From [Erwinia] mediterraneensis (GTDB lineage: Bacteria > Pseudomonadota > Gammaproteobacteria > Enterobacterales > Enterobacteriaceae): a stretch of 64,000 nt of DNA. The translations under genes and the position numbers were made by a program. The stretch covers positions 3,792,013 to 3,856,012 of the forward strand of contig NZ_LR026978.1 in the NCBI RefSeq assembly GCF_900604315.1, read 5' to 3'. Shown here in pieces: positions 17,738 through 29,058 of the stretch (its first letter is position 1; each line of letters begins with the position of its first letter). The notes beneath the pieces were generated by a model. That model did no database searches, had not been told where the DNA came from, and was given only the letters and a program-made list of their open reading frames with translations.

Positions 17738-18421
17738 ATGACCGCTGATATGGGGTTGATCAGACCGGAAACCTTGCGCCATCAGGTAGAAAATGCCTTG
17801 CGGGCAGCCATTACCTCGGGACGCTTTTCTCCGGGAGAGCGGCTGATTGAGCGTGAGCTTTGTGAATCGCTGGGGGTCAGCCGAACCTCCATTCGTGAGG
17901 CGCTGCGCAAACTGGAAGCAGAAAAGCTGGTTCATATTGTGCCGCATAAAGGCCCAATGGTGGCGATGATTTCGCTGCAGGAGGCAAAAGAACTTTACGC
18001 CCTGCGCGGCGTGCTGGAAGGGTTTGCTGCGTATGAATTCGCCCGCAACGGCAGCGATTCCGCCATCGCCCGTTTTGCGCAAGGCGCGCAGGCGCTGCGG
18101 GATGCGGCGGAAAGGGGCAATCAAAACGACGTCTTACAGGCGAAAACCGCCTTGTATGACATCATGCTGGACAACTGTGGTAATCATCTGGTGAAAGAGA
18201 TCCTGACCAGCCTCCACTCCCGGGTGAATCTGCTGCGCGCCACCTCCCTGATGGAGCCACAGCGTATGCCATCCAGTCTGGCGGAGATCGATCAGCTATC
18301 ACTGGCGCTGCAACGACGTGATGCACAGGCAGCCCAACAGACCGCCTCGTTACATGTGGCGAATGCCTGCGAAGTAGCGTTAAAAATCCTGGCACAACAG
18401 CAAAAAAACAGCGCTGGTTGA
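17738..18421 (+). CDS. GntR family regulator, FCD subfamily
   Basis: 227 residues. The N-terminal winged helix (LIERELCESLGVSRTSIREALRKLEAEKLV) is a GntR recognition region. The C-terminal all-helical FCD domain runs from about residue 85, with the Arg in LYALRGVLEG near the ligand site and later His residues in VANA-type helices. FCD regulators usually bind the pathway's acid substrate. ATG 17738 (MTADMGL) has AGGAA upstream; the frame is open from 17681, but that start has no ribosome binding site. It is the likely specific regulator of genes 9264-17561. Confidence 0.88.
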   Translation: MTADMGLIRPETLRHQVENALRAAITSGRFSPGERLIERELCESLGVSRTSIREALRKLEAEKLVHIVPHKGPMVAMISLQEAKELYALRGVLEGFAAYEFARNGSDSAIARFAQGAQALRDAAERGNQNDVLQAKTALYDIMLDNCGNHLVKEILTSLHSRVNLLRATSLMEPQRMPSSLAEIDQLSLALQRRDAQAAQQTASLHVANACEVALKILAQQQKNSAG

Positions 18422-18912
18422 GGGAGGCTTTTAGCGGCTGGCTGCGGGCTTCCTTTCCCTCCTTTTTCCTTACGCATTGATGCCCGCCTTTTCTTCCTTT
18501 AACTGGCAGAAGAGGCGTCAGCTATCCTGACGCAACAAGACAGGCAGTGTTGCTCCGGCCATCACGGGTAACGAACCCCTCATTTCCGCCTGTCTCTGCA
18601 CTTATCCACGGCTCCAGCGAAACAATAAATTAACAATAAACGTGCAATTTATTAACAATTGCACAGCTTTAGTGCATTTATTGCACCATTTATAAGCAGA
18701 AATTCTTCCCCCTGCCTTCCCTCGCTGTATGCGCCTGTACCGCTAAGAAATATATTCATCTTATTAATCAAAGAGATAAAATTTAAAATCAGCAAAAAAA
18801 GCAAACCAATGCGGAATTGGTTCGTTAATTGCTAAATCATTAGCTGATTAAGTAATTAACCGGAACTTATTGCTCATCCGACCCGACTCATGATGACAAC
18901 AGGCGGATCCTG
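18422..18912. other. AT-rich regulatory region before the gamma-glutamyl peptide operon
   Basis: About 490 bp without a gene. It contains a GACAGGC / GCCTGTC pair flanking 18530-18595, the two operator-like repeats at 18642-18686, and a very AT-rich stretch up to the regulator start, consistent with a long 5' leader or multiple promoters. Confidence 0.5.
18642..18686. promoter_or_regulatory. Tandem operator-like inverted repeats
   Basis: GTGCAATT-TATTAAC-AATTGCAC (18642-18664) and GTGCA-TTTAT-TGCAC (18672-18686) share GTGCA/TGCAC half-sites, with centres about 26 bp apart. They are likely binding sites for the GntR-type regulator encoded next (18913), which would then control its own operon. 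Confidence 0.6.
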
Positions 18913-19628
18913 ATGGAAAAACAGTCACGATTTCTGGCCAACTCCAGTACCGCGCTTGAGCAGTTACGCGGTCTGATTAACCAGTACGAATCCATGCCGG
19001 GTACGCCGTTGCCCGCCGAGCGCGAACTGGCGGAAAAACTCGGCGTCGGGCGGCGCGAAGTGCGTCGCGCGCTGGATGTGCTGGAAGAAGAAGGACGTAT
19101 CTGGCGCAAGCAGGGCAAAGGCACCTTTATCGGTCCCGCCGCGCCGGTGGAGCCGCTGATGCTGCAGGGCCTGGTGCAACAAACCAACCTGCTGGAAGTG
19201 ATGGAAGCGCGTCTGCATCTGGAACCCGCCCTCGCCCGCCTCGCGGCGCTGCGCGCCACGCAGGAAAATCTGGCTCTGATGCAGCGTATGCTGCAACGCA
19301 TCAATAACGTCGGCCCGGAGGATCGCGATCTTAACGAACTCTGGGACAGCGCCTTTCACCGGGTGATTGCCGAAGCGGCGGGCAACCGGCTGATGCTGGG
19401 GTTGTTTGAAGCCATTGACGCGGTACGCCGCGAACCCGCCTGGCAACATCTGCGTGAACAGGCGCGCACCGCAGAGCGCGTCGATAACTACAACGCGCAG
19501 CATCAGAAAATCATGAATGCCATTCTGCATCGCCAGCCCAACGAAGCGGCGGTTGCGATGCGTGAGCATTTGCTCTGCCTGCAAAATGCCCTGATCCAGG
19601 CCATCCACCTTGAGGACGATATCACGCT

Positions 19629-19632
<4 letters not shown>
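18913..19632 (+). CDS. FadR/GntR family regulator of the peptide operon
   Basis: 239 residues. The winged helix (LPAERELAEKLGVGRREVRRALDVLEEEGRIWRKQGKGTFIG region, residues about 34-75) is followed by an FCD-type helical domain (EARLHLEPALARLAALRA; Asp and His ligands in ELWDSAFHRVIAEAAGN). Its stop overlaps the next start (ATGA), so it is the first gene of the ABC-GGT operon and very likely its regulator. Confidence 0.88.
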
Positions 19633-20638
<1,006 letters not shown>

Positions 20639-20642
<4 letters not shown>

Positions 20643-21721
20643 CCGCCCCCATCCTCGAAGCTCAGGATTTGAGTAAACTGTTTCCCGGGCCGAAAAAGCT
20701 GTTCTCCCCTGCCCGCTATGTCACCGCGGTGGATCGGGTCTCGCTCGCGGTAATGCCGGGCGAAACCCTGGCGATTGTCGGTGAATCCGGCTCCGGCAAA
20801 TCGACCCTTGGCCGCCTGCTGCTGCGCCTGCTGGCGGCGAGCGAAGGACGGGTGTTTTATCAGGGGGAAGAGATTACCCATGCCTCCGGCGCACGCCTTA
20901 ATCAGCTGCGGCGCGAACTGCAGATTATCTTTCAGGACCCTTTTGCTTCGCTCAATCCGCGGATGACGGTGGAGCAAATTGTCGGCGAGCCGCTCTGGCT
21001 GCATGAAAAAATGAACAGGGCCGACCGGCGCGATCGTGTCACCACGCTGCTGAATACCGTCGGACTTCCCGCCGCCTGGGCGCATCGCTATCCCCATGAG
21101 TTCTCCGGCGGACAGCGTCAGCGTATCGGCATCGCCCGCGCGCTGGCGTCCGGGCCGAAATTGCTGTTGGGTGACGAGCCGGTTTCGGCGCTGGATGTTT
21201 CGGTGCAGGCGCAGGTGGTTAATCTGCTGGAGAGCCTGCGACACCAGTTTGGTCTGACCATGGTGATTGTCGCCCACGGCCTGCCGGTGATCCGCCATAT
21301 GAGCGACCGCGTGGCGGTGATGTACCTCGGGCAGATTGTGGAACTGGCGCCGGTTGACGCTCTCTTTGATGCGCCGTTGCACCCCTATACCCAGGCGCTG
21401 ATCGCCTCGGCACCGCAGATGGAGCCGGGCGCGCCGCGCACCCAGCCGCTGTTACAGGGCGATTTGCCGAACCCGTCCAGCCCGCCTTCCGGCTGCCGTT
21501 TTCATACCCGCTGTCCCTGGGTTACCGATGAATGCCGCCAGCAGGAGCCGATTAACCAGGTTCTTGACGGTGGTCGTCAGGTCGCCTGCCATCGCTGGCA
21601 GGAGATTAATCGCGATCGTGGCGTGATTCAGCCAGCTCCCCCCTCCGCCGCGTTTCTGCGCCGCCGTGCGCTGTTTGAACAGGCGGCTTCTCACTCATCT
21701 CTGCCAGCAAGGAATTCATGA
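20639..21721 (+). CDS. Peptide ABC transporter ATPase, DppF type
   Basis: 360 residues. Walker A GESGSGKST, IFQDPFASLNPR, signature FSGGQRQR and Walker B LLLGDEPVSALD are present, plus the CRFHTRCPWVTDEC C-terminal cysteine motif. HGLPV replaces the usual THD at the switch histidine, with His retained. Its last codons overlap the binding-protein start (ATGA at 21718-21721), implying coupled translation. Confidence 0.92.
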
Positions 21722-23238
21722 TAATGACAATGCGTAATTCTCTTTTGACCGTTCTGGGAAGTGTGATGTTACTTGGCGCGGCGCTGCCTGCGCAGGCCGA
21801 AAGCGTGCTGCGCGTGGGCCTGGGTGCCGACCCGGACATGCTCGATCCGCATCTGGCACGCACCTACTATGGCCGTTTTGTGTTTGCCTCCTTGTGCGAC
21901 CGGCTGGTGAATGTGGACGAACATCTGAAGATCGTGCCGGGCCTGGCCACCGCCTGGTCGTGGAGCGAGGACGGGAAAACCCTGACCCTGGATCTGCGCG
22001 CAGGGGTGACCTTCCACGATGGGGAAAAATTTGATGCGGCGGCGGCGAAATTTAACCTCGACCGCGCCATGACGCTGAAAGGCTCGCTGCGCAAAAGTGA
22101 AATCTCTTCTATTGAATCGGTAGAAGTGGTTAGCCCGACGCGGATCGCCCTGCACCTGAAAACGCCCGACGCGGCGCTGCTGATGCAGCTTACCGATCGC
22201 GCCGGGGCGATGCTGGCACCGGAGGCGGCGAAAAAGCCCGATTTTGCCGCCCATCCGGTCTGCTCCGGTCCCTATAAATTTGACAACCGAGTGTCGCAGG
22301 ATCGCATCGTGCTGACCCGCTTCGATAACTACTGGAACAAAGCGGCCTATCACTTTGATAAAGTCATCTATCTGCCGATTCCCGATGCCTCGGTGCGCCT
22401 GGCGAACCTGCGCGCGGGCGATCTGGATCTCACCGAAGGCATCGCCGCCAGCGACGTCAAAACCGTGGAAGCGGACAGCAAGCTGGCGCTGGCCAAAGTC
22501 ACCGGGCTGGGTTATCAGGGCATCACCTTTAATATCCGGAACGGCAAGGTGCCCGCTAACGATCCCTTTAAAGATGCGCGCGTGCGTGAAGCCTTTTCCC
22601 TGGCCATTGACCGCGAGGCGCTGAACCAGGTGGTGTTCGAAGGTCTCTACACGCCCGCCAATCAGGCCTTCTCCCCGGTGAGTCCGTACCATGTCAATAT
22701 CCCGGTCGCGCCGCGTGATGTGGAGAAAGCCAAAGCCCTGCTGCAAGAGGCGGGCGTTACCACGCCGCTGAACGTCAACCTGCTGGTGCCGAATAACCCC
22801 ACCTCGCAGCAGGTGGGCCAGGTGCTGCAGGCGATGACGGCGGAAGCGGGCATTAACCTTAACCTGCAGATGACCGAGTTCGCCACGCTGCTCGACAGGC
22901 AACAAAGCGGCGATTATCAGCTGAGCTTCTCCGGCTGGTCCGGCCGTCCCGATCCCGATGGCAGCATCTACGGCTTTATTCACAGCAAAGGTACCCTGAA
23001 CGACGGCCGCTACAGCAACCCGCAGGTCGATGAGTGGCTGACGCAGGCGCGTCTGCATAACGATCAGGCGCAGCGTCAGCCGTTGTACAACCAGGTGGTC
23101 ACGCAACTGCAGAGCGATATGCCCATCGCCTATCTCTATTTTGAACCGCGCATTTTTGGCATGAACAAGAAAGTGCAGGGCTTCACTCCTTACCCGGACG
23201 GCATTGTACGCCTGGCGGGCCTGTCGGTAGCGCAATAA
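21718..23238 (+). CDS. Periplasmic peptide-binding protein, family 5
   Basis: 506 residues with a Sec signal peptide (RNSLLTVLGSVMLLGAALPA, cleavage after AQA near residue 26). It is a DppA/GsiB-like solute-binding protein: VLRVGLGADPDMLDPH at the mature start, FHDGEKFDAAAAKFNL, and a C-terminal LSFSGWSGRPDPDGSIY. The partner gamma-glutamyltransferase suggests that gamma-glutamyl peptides or glutathione-like compounds are imported. Confidence 0.9.
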   Translation: MIMTMRNSLLTVLGSVMLLGAALPAQAESVLRVGLGADPDMLDPHLARTYYGRFVFASLCDRLVNVDEHLKIVPGLATAWSWSEDGKTLTLDLRAGVTFHDGEKFDAAAAKFNLDRAMTLKGSLRKSEISSIESVEVVSPTRIALHLKTPDAALLMQLTDRAGAMLAPEAAKKPDFAAHPVCSGPYKFDNRVSQDRIVLTRFDNYWNKAAYHFDKVIYLPIPDASVRLANLRAGDLDLTEGIAASDVKTVEADSKLALAKVTGLGYQGITFNIRNGKVPANDPFKDARVREAFSLAIDREALNQVVFEGLYTPANQAFSPVSPYHVNIPVAPRDVEKAKALLQEAGVTTPLNVNLLVPNNPTSQQVGQVLQAMTAEAGINLNLQMTEFATLLDRQQSGDYQLSFSGWSGRPDPDGSIYGFIHSKGTLNDGRYSNPQVDEWLTQARLHNDQAQRQPLYNQVVTQLQSDMPIAYLYFEPRIFGMNKKVQGFTPYPDGIVRLAGLSVAQ

Positions 23239-23259
23239 CCCAGGGCGTAAGGAGCCACC

Positions 23260-24201
23260 ATGCTGGAACTGATTTGCAAACGCCTGCTGCTCGCCGTTCC
23301 GACGCTGCTGCTGGTGAGCATTATGGTGTTCGGGCTGCAGAAACTGCTGCCCGGTGATCCGCTGCTTGCCATGGCAGGTGAGGAGCGCGATCCGGCGGTG
23401 CTCGCCCAGTTGCGTGCGGATCTGCATCTGGATGATCCCCTGCCGCTGCAGTACTACGACTGGCTGACGCGCGCGCTACAGGGCGATCTCGGCGTCTCTT
23501 TACGCACGCACGAACCGGTTACCACCCTGATCGCCAGCAAGCTGCCGGTGACGCTGGAGCTGTCGTTGCTGGCGATGGTGATTGCGCTACTGTTCGGCAT
23601 CAGTATGGGCATTCTGGCGGCGGTGCATAAGAACAATTGGATCGACCACGGCGCGAACTTTGTGGCCATCTCCGGCATTTCGATACCGCACTTCTGGCTG
23701 GGGATCCTGCTGATTCTGGTGTTCTCGGTCAATCTGCAGTGGCTGCCCGCCTCCGGCTATGTGCCGTTCAGCGAAGATGCGCTGCAGAACCTGCGCACCC
23801 TGCTGCTGCCCGCGCTGGTGCTGGGCACCGGACTGGCGGCCACCCTGATGCGTCATACGCGTGCCTCGATGATTGCGGTGTTAAAGGCGGATTATATCCG
23901 CACTGCACGGGCGAAGGGGCTGTTGCCCAGGGCAGTAATCCTGAAACACGCCTTTCGCAACGCGCTGGTGCCGGTGATCACCCTGACCACCCTGCTGTTC
24001 GGCGAGCTGCTGGGCGGCGCGGTGCTTACCGAGCAGGTATTCACCATTCCGGGGTTCGGCAAAATGATCGTCGATTCGGTCTTCAACCGTGATTACGCAG
24101 TGGTGCAGGGCGTGGTGCTGGTGGTGGCGATAGGTTTCCTGCTGCTGAACCTGCTGGCCGACGTGCTCTACATACTGATTAACCCCAAAATGCGAGGCTG
24201 A
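23260..24201 (+). CDS. Peptide ABC transporter permease, DppB type
   Basis: 313 residues with six predicted membrane helices. The EAA-like loop RHTRASMIAVLKADYIRTARAKGL is typical of DppB-class permeases, as is LPGDPLLAMAGEE near the N-terminus. The ATG follows AAGGAGCC, 21 bp after the binding protein. It forms a heterodimer with the next permease. Confidence 0.92.
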   Translation: MLELICKRLLLAVPTLLLVSIMVFGLQKLLPGDPLLAMAGEERDPAVLAQLRADLHLDDPLPLQYYDWLTRALQGDLGVSLRTHEPVTTLIASKLPVTLELSLLAMVIALLFGISMGILAAVHKNNWIDHGANFVAISGISIPHFWLGILLILVFSVNLQWLPASGYVPFSEDALQNLRTLLLPALVLGTGLAATLMRHTRASMIAVLKADYIRTARAKGLLPRAVILKHAFRNALVPVITLTTLLFGELLGGAVLTEQVFTIPGFGKMIVDSVFNRDYAVVQGVVLVVAIGFLLLNLLADVLYILINPKMRG

Positions 24202-25079
24202 TGATGGCGGAAATGACGACGCAACAGGTGGCGGCAGCGCCGCCACGCAGGCAAAACCGGGTGCTGAAAAAATTTCTCGCCAATAAAAGCGCCGTCACTG
24301 GCGCGGTGATTGTGGCCTTCTTCGTTCTGCTCGCCCTGCTGGCTCCCTGGATCGCGCCGCTTGATCCGGTCAAAGCGAATTTTCTGGCGGTGCGCAAGGC
24401 GCCGTCAGCGCTTTACTGGTTCGGCACCGACGAACTGGGGCGCGATATTTTTTCGCGCATTATCTGGGGGGCGCGTACCTCGCTGATGGCGGGCTGCGTG
24501 TCGGTGGTGATTGCGGTAGTTATCGGAGTACCGCTCGGTCTGGTGGCGGGCTACTTTCAGAAAATCTGGGACGGGGTGATTTCACGGGTGATCGAAGCGC
24601 TGCTCGCCTGCCCTTTTCTGATTATGGCTATCGCCCTCGGTGCCTTTTTGGGCCCCAGCCTCTCCAACGCAATGATCGCCATTGGCCTCTCGGCAATGCC
24701 GATTTTCGCCCGCCTTACGCGCGGTCAGGTGATCGCCATTCGCAACGAAGAGTATATCGACGGCGCACGGGCGATTGGTCTGCCGGATCGCTGGATTATC
24801 CTGCGCTATGTCCTGCCCAACGTGATGTCACCGATCCTGGTGCAGGCCACGCTGGCGATCGCCTCGGCGATTATTGCCGAAGCCAGCCTCTCCTTTCTTG
24901 GCCTCGGTCAGCAGCCGCCTAATCCCTCCTGGGGCTCCATGCTGAATACAGCAAAAGGGTTTCTGGAGCAGGCCCCCTGGATGTCTGTTTTCCCCGGCGT
25001 CGCCATTTTTCTGGCGGTGCAGGGCTTTAATTTACTCGGCGACGGGCTGCGCGATGCGCTCGATCCGCGCCACGACTAA
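24201..25079 (+). CDS. Peptide ABC transporter permease, DppC type
   Basis: 292 residues. A cytoplasmic N-terminus with basic residues precedes the first helix, then WFGTDELGRDIFSRIIWGARTS, a conserved DppC motif, and the coupling loop EEYIDGARAIGLPDRWIILRYVLPN. The stop of the previous gene overlaps ATG 24201; ATG 24204 is equally plausible, with GAGG 6 bp away. Confidence 0.92.
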   Translation: MMAEMTTQQVAAAPPRRQNRVLKKFLANKSAVTGAVIVAFFVLLALLAPWIAPLDPVKANFLAVRKAPSALYWFGTDELGRDIFSRIIWGARTSLMAGCVSVVIAVVIGVPLGLVAGYFQKIWDGVISRVIEALLACPFLIMAIALGAFLGPSLSNAMIAIGLSAMPIFARLTRGQVIAIRNEEYIDGARAIGLPDRWIILRYVLPNVMSPILVQATLAIASAIIAEASLSFLGLGQQPPNPSWGSMLNTAKGFLEQAPWMSVFPGVAIFLAVQGFNLLGDGLRDALDPRHD

Positions 25080-25088
25080 GGAGTCATG

Positions 25089-26690
25089 ATGACGAAAGCG
25101 CTTGATTTTAACACGGGCTATTCTTCAAGACGCCCGCCGATGATGGGGCACAATGCGGTAGCGACTTCACAGCCGCTGGCGGCGCAGGCAGGCATGCGCA
25201 TGTTGCAACAGGGCGGCAACGCAGTGGACGCGGCCATCGCCAGCGCCATGGCGCTGACGGTGGTGGAGCCGACCGGCTGTGGCATCGGCAGCGACGCCTT
25301 CGCCATTGTCTGGGACGGTAACAAACTGCATGGCCTGAACGCCTCGGGTCGCTCACCGGCCAGCTGGCACGCCGATCTGTTTGCCGGCAAAACGGCGGTG
25401 CCGGAAACCGGCTGGGATGCGGTCACCGTTCCCGGCGCGGTCTCCGGCTGGGTGGCGCTGGCGGAGCGCTTTGGCTCCCTGCCCCTCACCACCCTGGCGC
25501 AGCCCGCCATTGAGTACGCGCGCAACGGTTTTCCCGTCTCGCCGCTGATTGGTCACCTGTGGCAGCGCGGTTATGAAAAACTGAAAGATCAGCCGGGATT
25601 CAGCGCCTGCTTTGCCCCGCAGGGACGCGCCCCGCATATCGGCGAAATTTTCCGTAATCCGGCCCAGGCCGCTACTCTGGAACTTATCGCGCAGACCCGT
25701 GGCGAAGCCTTTTATCACGGCGAACTGGCGCAAAAAATCGCCGCATTCGCCAGCGAACATGGCGCGCACCTGACGCTGGATGATCTGGCGAGCCACCGTG
25801 CCGACTGGGTCGAGCTGCTGTCACGCGATTTTGCCGGTGGCTCGGTGCAGGAGTTGCCGCCAAACGGCCAGGGGATCGCCACGCTGGTTGCGCTCGGCAT
25901 CCTGGAGCAGTGCGATATCGGTCGCTACGATCCCGATTCGGTACAGTCGCTGCATCTTTCCATTGAAGCGATGAAGCTGGCGCTGGCGGATCTCGATCGC
26001 TATGTGGCCGATGAAGCCCATATGCCGTTTGCGGCGCGCGAGCTACTCAGCGATCACTACCTGCAATCCCGCGCCGCGCTGATCGATCCCGATCACGCCT
26101 CTGACTTCACCTATGGCGCACCGACCCAGAGCGGCACCGTCTATCTCTCCACCGCCGATGCCAGCGGGATGATGGTCTCTTTTATTCAGTCGAACTATAT
26201 GGGATTCGGTTCCGGCGTCGTGGTGCCGGAGACCGGCATCAGCCTGCAAAACCGCGGCTGCGGCTTTGTGCTTGATCCTGAACATCCGAACGCACTGGCG
26301 GGCAGTAAACGTCCTTTCCACACCATTATTCCCGGCTTTGCGCTGGATGGTGAAGGTAAGCCGTTGATGTCGTTTGGCGTGATGGGCGGGCCGATGCAGG
26401 CGCAGGGACACATGCAACTGGCGCTGCGCATTATGCTGCACGGACAAAACCCCCAGGCGGCGATTGATGCGCCGCGCTGGCGCGTGGTGCAGGGACGTGA
26501 AGTCATTGTGGAGTCCACATTCAGTCGCAACACCATTGCGGGACTGCGTGAACGGGGCCATCAGATTGTGGTGGAAGATCCGTTGCAGGAGTACAACTTC
26601 GGCGGCGCACAGGTGATTTATCGGCTGCCGGAGGGCCACTATGTGGCGGCAACCGAGAGCCGCAAAGATGGTCAGGCGCTGGTGAGTTAA
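25089..26690 (+). CDS. Gamma-glutamyltransferase family hydrolase, cytoplasmic
   Basis: 533 residues of the GGT N-terminal nucleophile family. Autocleavage would occur before the Thr in QSGTVYLSTADASG. Substrate-binding residues GFGSGVVVPETGISLQNRG and the GGPMQAQGHMQ segment are present. There is no signal peptide, unlike E. coli Ggt, so it acts in the cytoplasm on imported peptides, like the YwrD-type family. ATG 25089 is favoured over 25086, since AAGGAG lies 5 bp before it. It follows the permease by 9 bp and ends the operon. Confidence 0.9.
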   Translation: MTKALDFNTGYSSRRPPMMGHNAVATSQPLAAQAGMRMLQQGGNAVDAAIASAMALTVVEPTGCGIGSDAFAIVWDGNKLHGLNASGRSPASWHADLFAGKTAVPETGWDAVTVPGAVSGWVALAERFGSLPLTTLAQPAIEYARNGFPVSPLIGHLWQRGYEKLKDQPGFSACFAPQGRAPHIGEIFRNPAQAATLELIAQTRGEAFYHGELAQKIAAFASEHGAHLTLDDLASHRADWVELLSRDFAGGSVQELPPNGQGIATLVALGILEQCDIGRYDPDSVQSLHLSIEAMKLALADLDRYVADEAHMPFAARELLSDHYLQSRAALIDPDHASDFTYGAPTQSGTVYLSTADASGMMVSFIQSNYMGFGSGVVVPETGISLQNRGCGFVLDPEHPNALAGSKRPFHTIIPGFALDGEGKPLMSFGVMGGPMQAQGHMQLALRIMLHGQNPQAAIDAPRWRVVQGREVIVESTFSRNTIAGLRERGHQIVVEDPLQEYNFGGAQVIYRLPEGHYVAATESRKDGQALVS

Positions 26691-26695
26691 CCACA

Positions 26696-26752
26696 CGGGC
26701 GTTTCCCTGACGCCCGCTTACTCTGCCCCGCGCCTTTCCGCAAGGCCGGGGC
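26696..26752. terminator. Double hairpin between convergent operons
   Basis: CGGGCGT/ACGCCCG (26696-26702 with 26710-26716) and GCCCCG...CGGGGC with inner CCTT/AAGG (26725-26752) form two stems in the gap between the GGT gene and yeeO. They can serve both directions. Confidence 0.7.
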
Positions 26753-26773
26753 GTTGTTGCCAGGTGCGCTGCG

Positions 26774-28189
26774 TTAACCACTCTGGCTTTTCGCCACCAT
26801 CTTACGATAGTTATTCAGCCATTTGCCGCTGTTCAGCCGCCACCAGAAGCAGGCGCCGCGTACCGCCCAGTCAAGGAACATGCCGAGCCAGACACCAACC
26901 ACCCCCATGCCGAGTACAATCCCCAGCAGATAACCTGCCACCACGCGCGCGCCCCACATGCTGAACATTGAGACATACATGGTGTAACGCGCATCGCGCG
27001 CCCCTTTCAGCCCGGAGGGTAAAACCCAGGAGGCGGCCCAGATGGGCATAAAGGCGGCGTTAAGCCAGATCAGGTGTTTTGTAACCCGAATCACCTCAGG
27101 ATCGCTGGTATAAAAGCGCGCCAGCAGCCCGGCAAAGGGCACGGTAAGAAACGCCAGGCAGCAGAGGGAAAAGGTCGCCAGCCAGTAGACGTGCCGGATC
27201 TGCCGTTCCGCCTGAAAGACCTGATTTTTCCCGAGGCGGGTGCCGGTAATAATGGTAGAGGCCGAGCCCAGCGCATTCCCCGGCAGATTAATCAGCGAGG
27301 CAATGGAGAAGGCGATAAAGTTACCGGCGATTTCGCTGGTGCCCATGCCCGCCACAAAGATTTGCGTCAGCAGCTTGCCGCCGTTAAACAGCACCGACTC
27401 GATACTGGCCGGTACGCCAATGCTCAGTACCTCGCGCAGAATATTGCTGTTCCAGCGGCGAAAATAGCTGGTCAGCGTAATCTTCAGCGAGGCGTTAAAG
27501 CCGATCATCAGCACATAAATCACGCCAATAGCGCCGATATAGCGCGATATGGTCAGCCCCAGCCCGGCACCGATAAAACCGAGCCCTTCCCAGGAGAAGC
27601 AGCCATAAATCAGCACGGTACTGATCACGATATTGAGAATATTCATACCGCCGTTAATCAGCATCGGGATTTTGGTATTGCCCGCCCCGCGCAGCGCGCC
27701 GCTGCCGATCAGCGCAATGGCCGCCGCCGGATAGCTCCAGGCGGAGATTTGCAGGTAGCTGAGCGCCAGCGCTTTCACCTGAGGCTCGGCACTACCGGCA
27801 ATCACATCGATAATCAGGTGTCCCCAGAACTCAATGATGATCACCAGCAGAAAGGCGAGTATGGTCATCAGGCCAAGGGACTGACGCGTCGCCGCGCGTG
27901 CGCGCTTGCCGTTGCGTTTTGCCAGGCTGAACGCTACCACCACCGTGGTCCCCAGATCGATAGCGGCAAAAAAGGAGATGATCACCATGTTGAAGCTGTC
28001 GGCCAGACCAACGCCAGCCATCGCTTCTTTACCCAGCCAGCTCACCAGGAAGGTGCTCAGTACCCCCATCAGCATGACGCAGAGGTTCTCGATAAAGATA
28101 GGTACCGCCAGCGGCGTGATCTCACGCCAGAACAGCGTGCGATAAGCACGACGTTTCGGATACCACGCCGTGCCTTTGATCGCCCGCAT
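26774..28189 (-). CDS. yeeO: MATE family flavin/drug exporter YeeO
   Basis: 471 residues, about 12 membrane helices, of the MATE family. LFWREITPLAVPIFIENLCV and the core GVLSTFLVSWLGKEAMAGVG match E. coli YeeO, which exports FMN/FAD and some dipeptides. The frame is open to a TTG at 28213; ATG 28189 is chosen because its residues align better and TTG lacks a binding site. In E. coli yeeO also lies between amn and tRNA-Asn genes; here livKHMGF lies between yeeO and amn. Confidence 0.88.
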   Translation of the reverse strand: MRAIKGTAWYPKRRAYRTLFWREITPLAVPIFIENLCVMLMGVLSTFLVSWLGKEAMAGVGLADSFNMVIISFFAAIDLGTTVVVAFSLAKRNGKRARAATRQSLGLMTILAFLLVIIIEFWGHLIIDVIAGSAEPQVKALALSYLQISAWSYPAAAIALIGSGALRGAGNTKIPMLINGGMNILNIVISTVLIYGCFSWEGLGFIGAGLGLTISRYIGAIGVIYVLMIGFNASLKITLTSYFRRWNSNILREVLSIGVPASIESVLFNGGKLLTQIFVAGMGTSEIAGNFIAFSIASLINLPGNALGSASTIITGTRLGKNQVFQAERQIRHVYWLATFSLCCLAFLTVPFAGLLARFYTSDPEVIRVTKHLIWLNAAFMPIWAASWVLPSGLKGARDARYTMYVSMFSMWGARVVAGYLLGIVLGMGVVGVWLGMFLDWAVRGACFWWRLNSGKWLNNYRKMVAKSQSG

Positions 28190-28308
28190 CACTGCTACGC
28201 CAGGATTTTGCAAGGGAATACCAATTCAGAAGAAATCGGACAGGAAATATAATCATGATAGGAGGCCAGAAATTATGCAAAGCCTTTCCGGCTCCAGTTA
28301 AATTTTTA

Positions 28309-29050
<742 letters not shown>

Positions 29051-29058
<8 letters not shown>

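Noticed and set aside
21769..23427. Long minus-strand open frame (552 codons) opposite the peptide-binding gene
   Set aside because: Its translation is His/Arg/Gln-rich with no family, and it lies wholly antisense to a well supported solute-binding protein gene. It is the usual side effect of GC-rich codon choice.
27074..28252. 392-codon + frame opposite yeeO
   Set aside because: Antisense to a recognised MATE gene; low-complexity Arg/His/Gln/Pro composition and no family motif.
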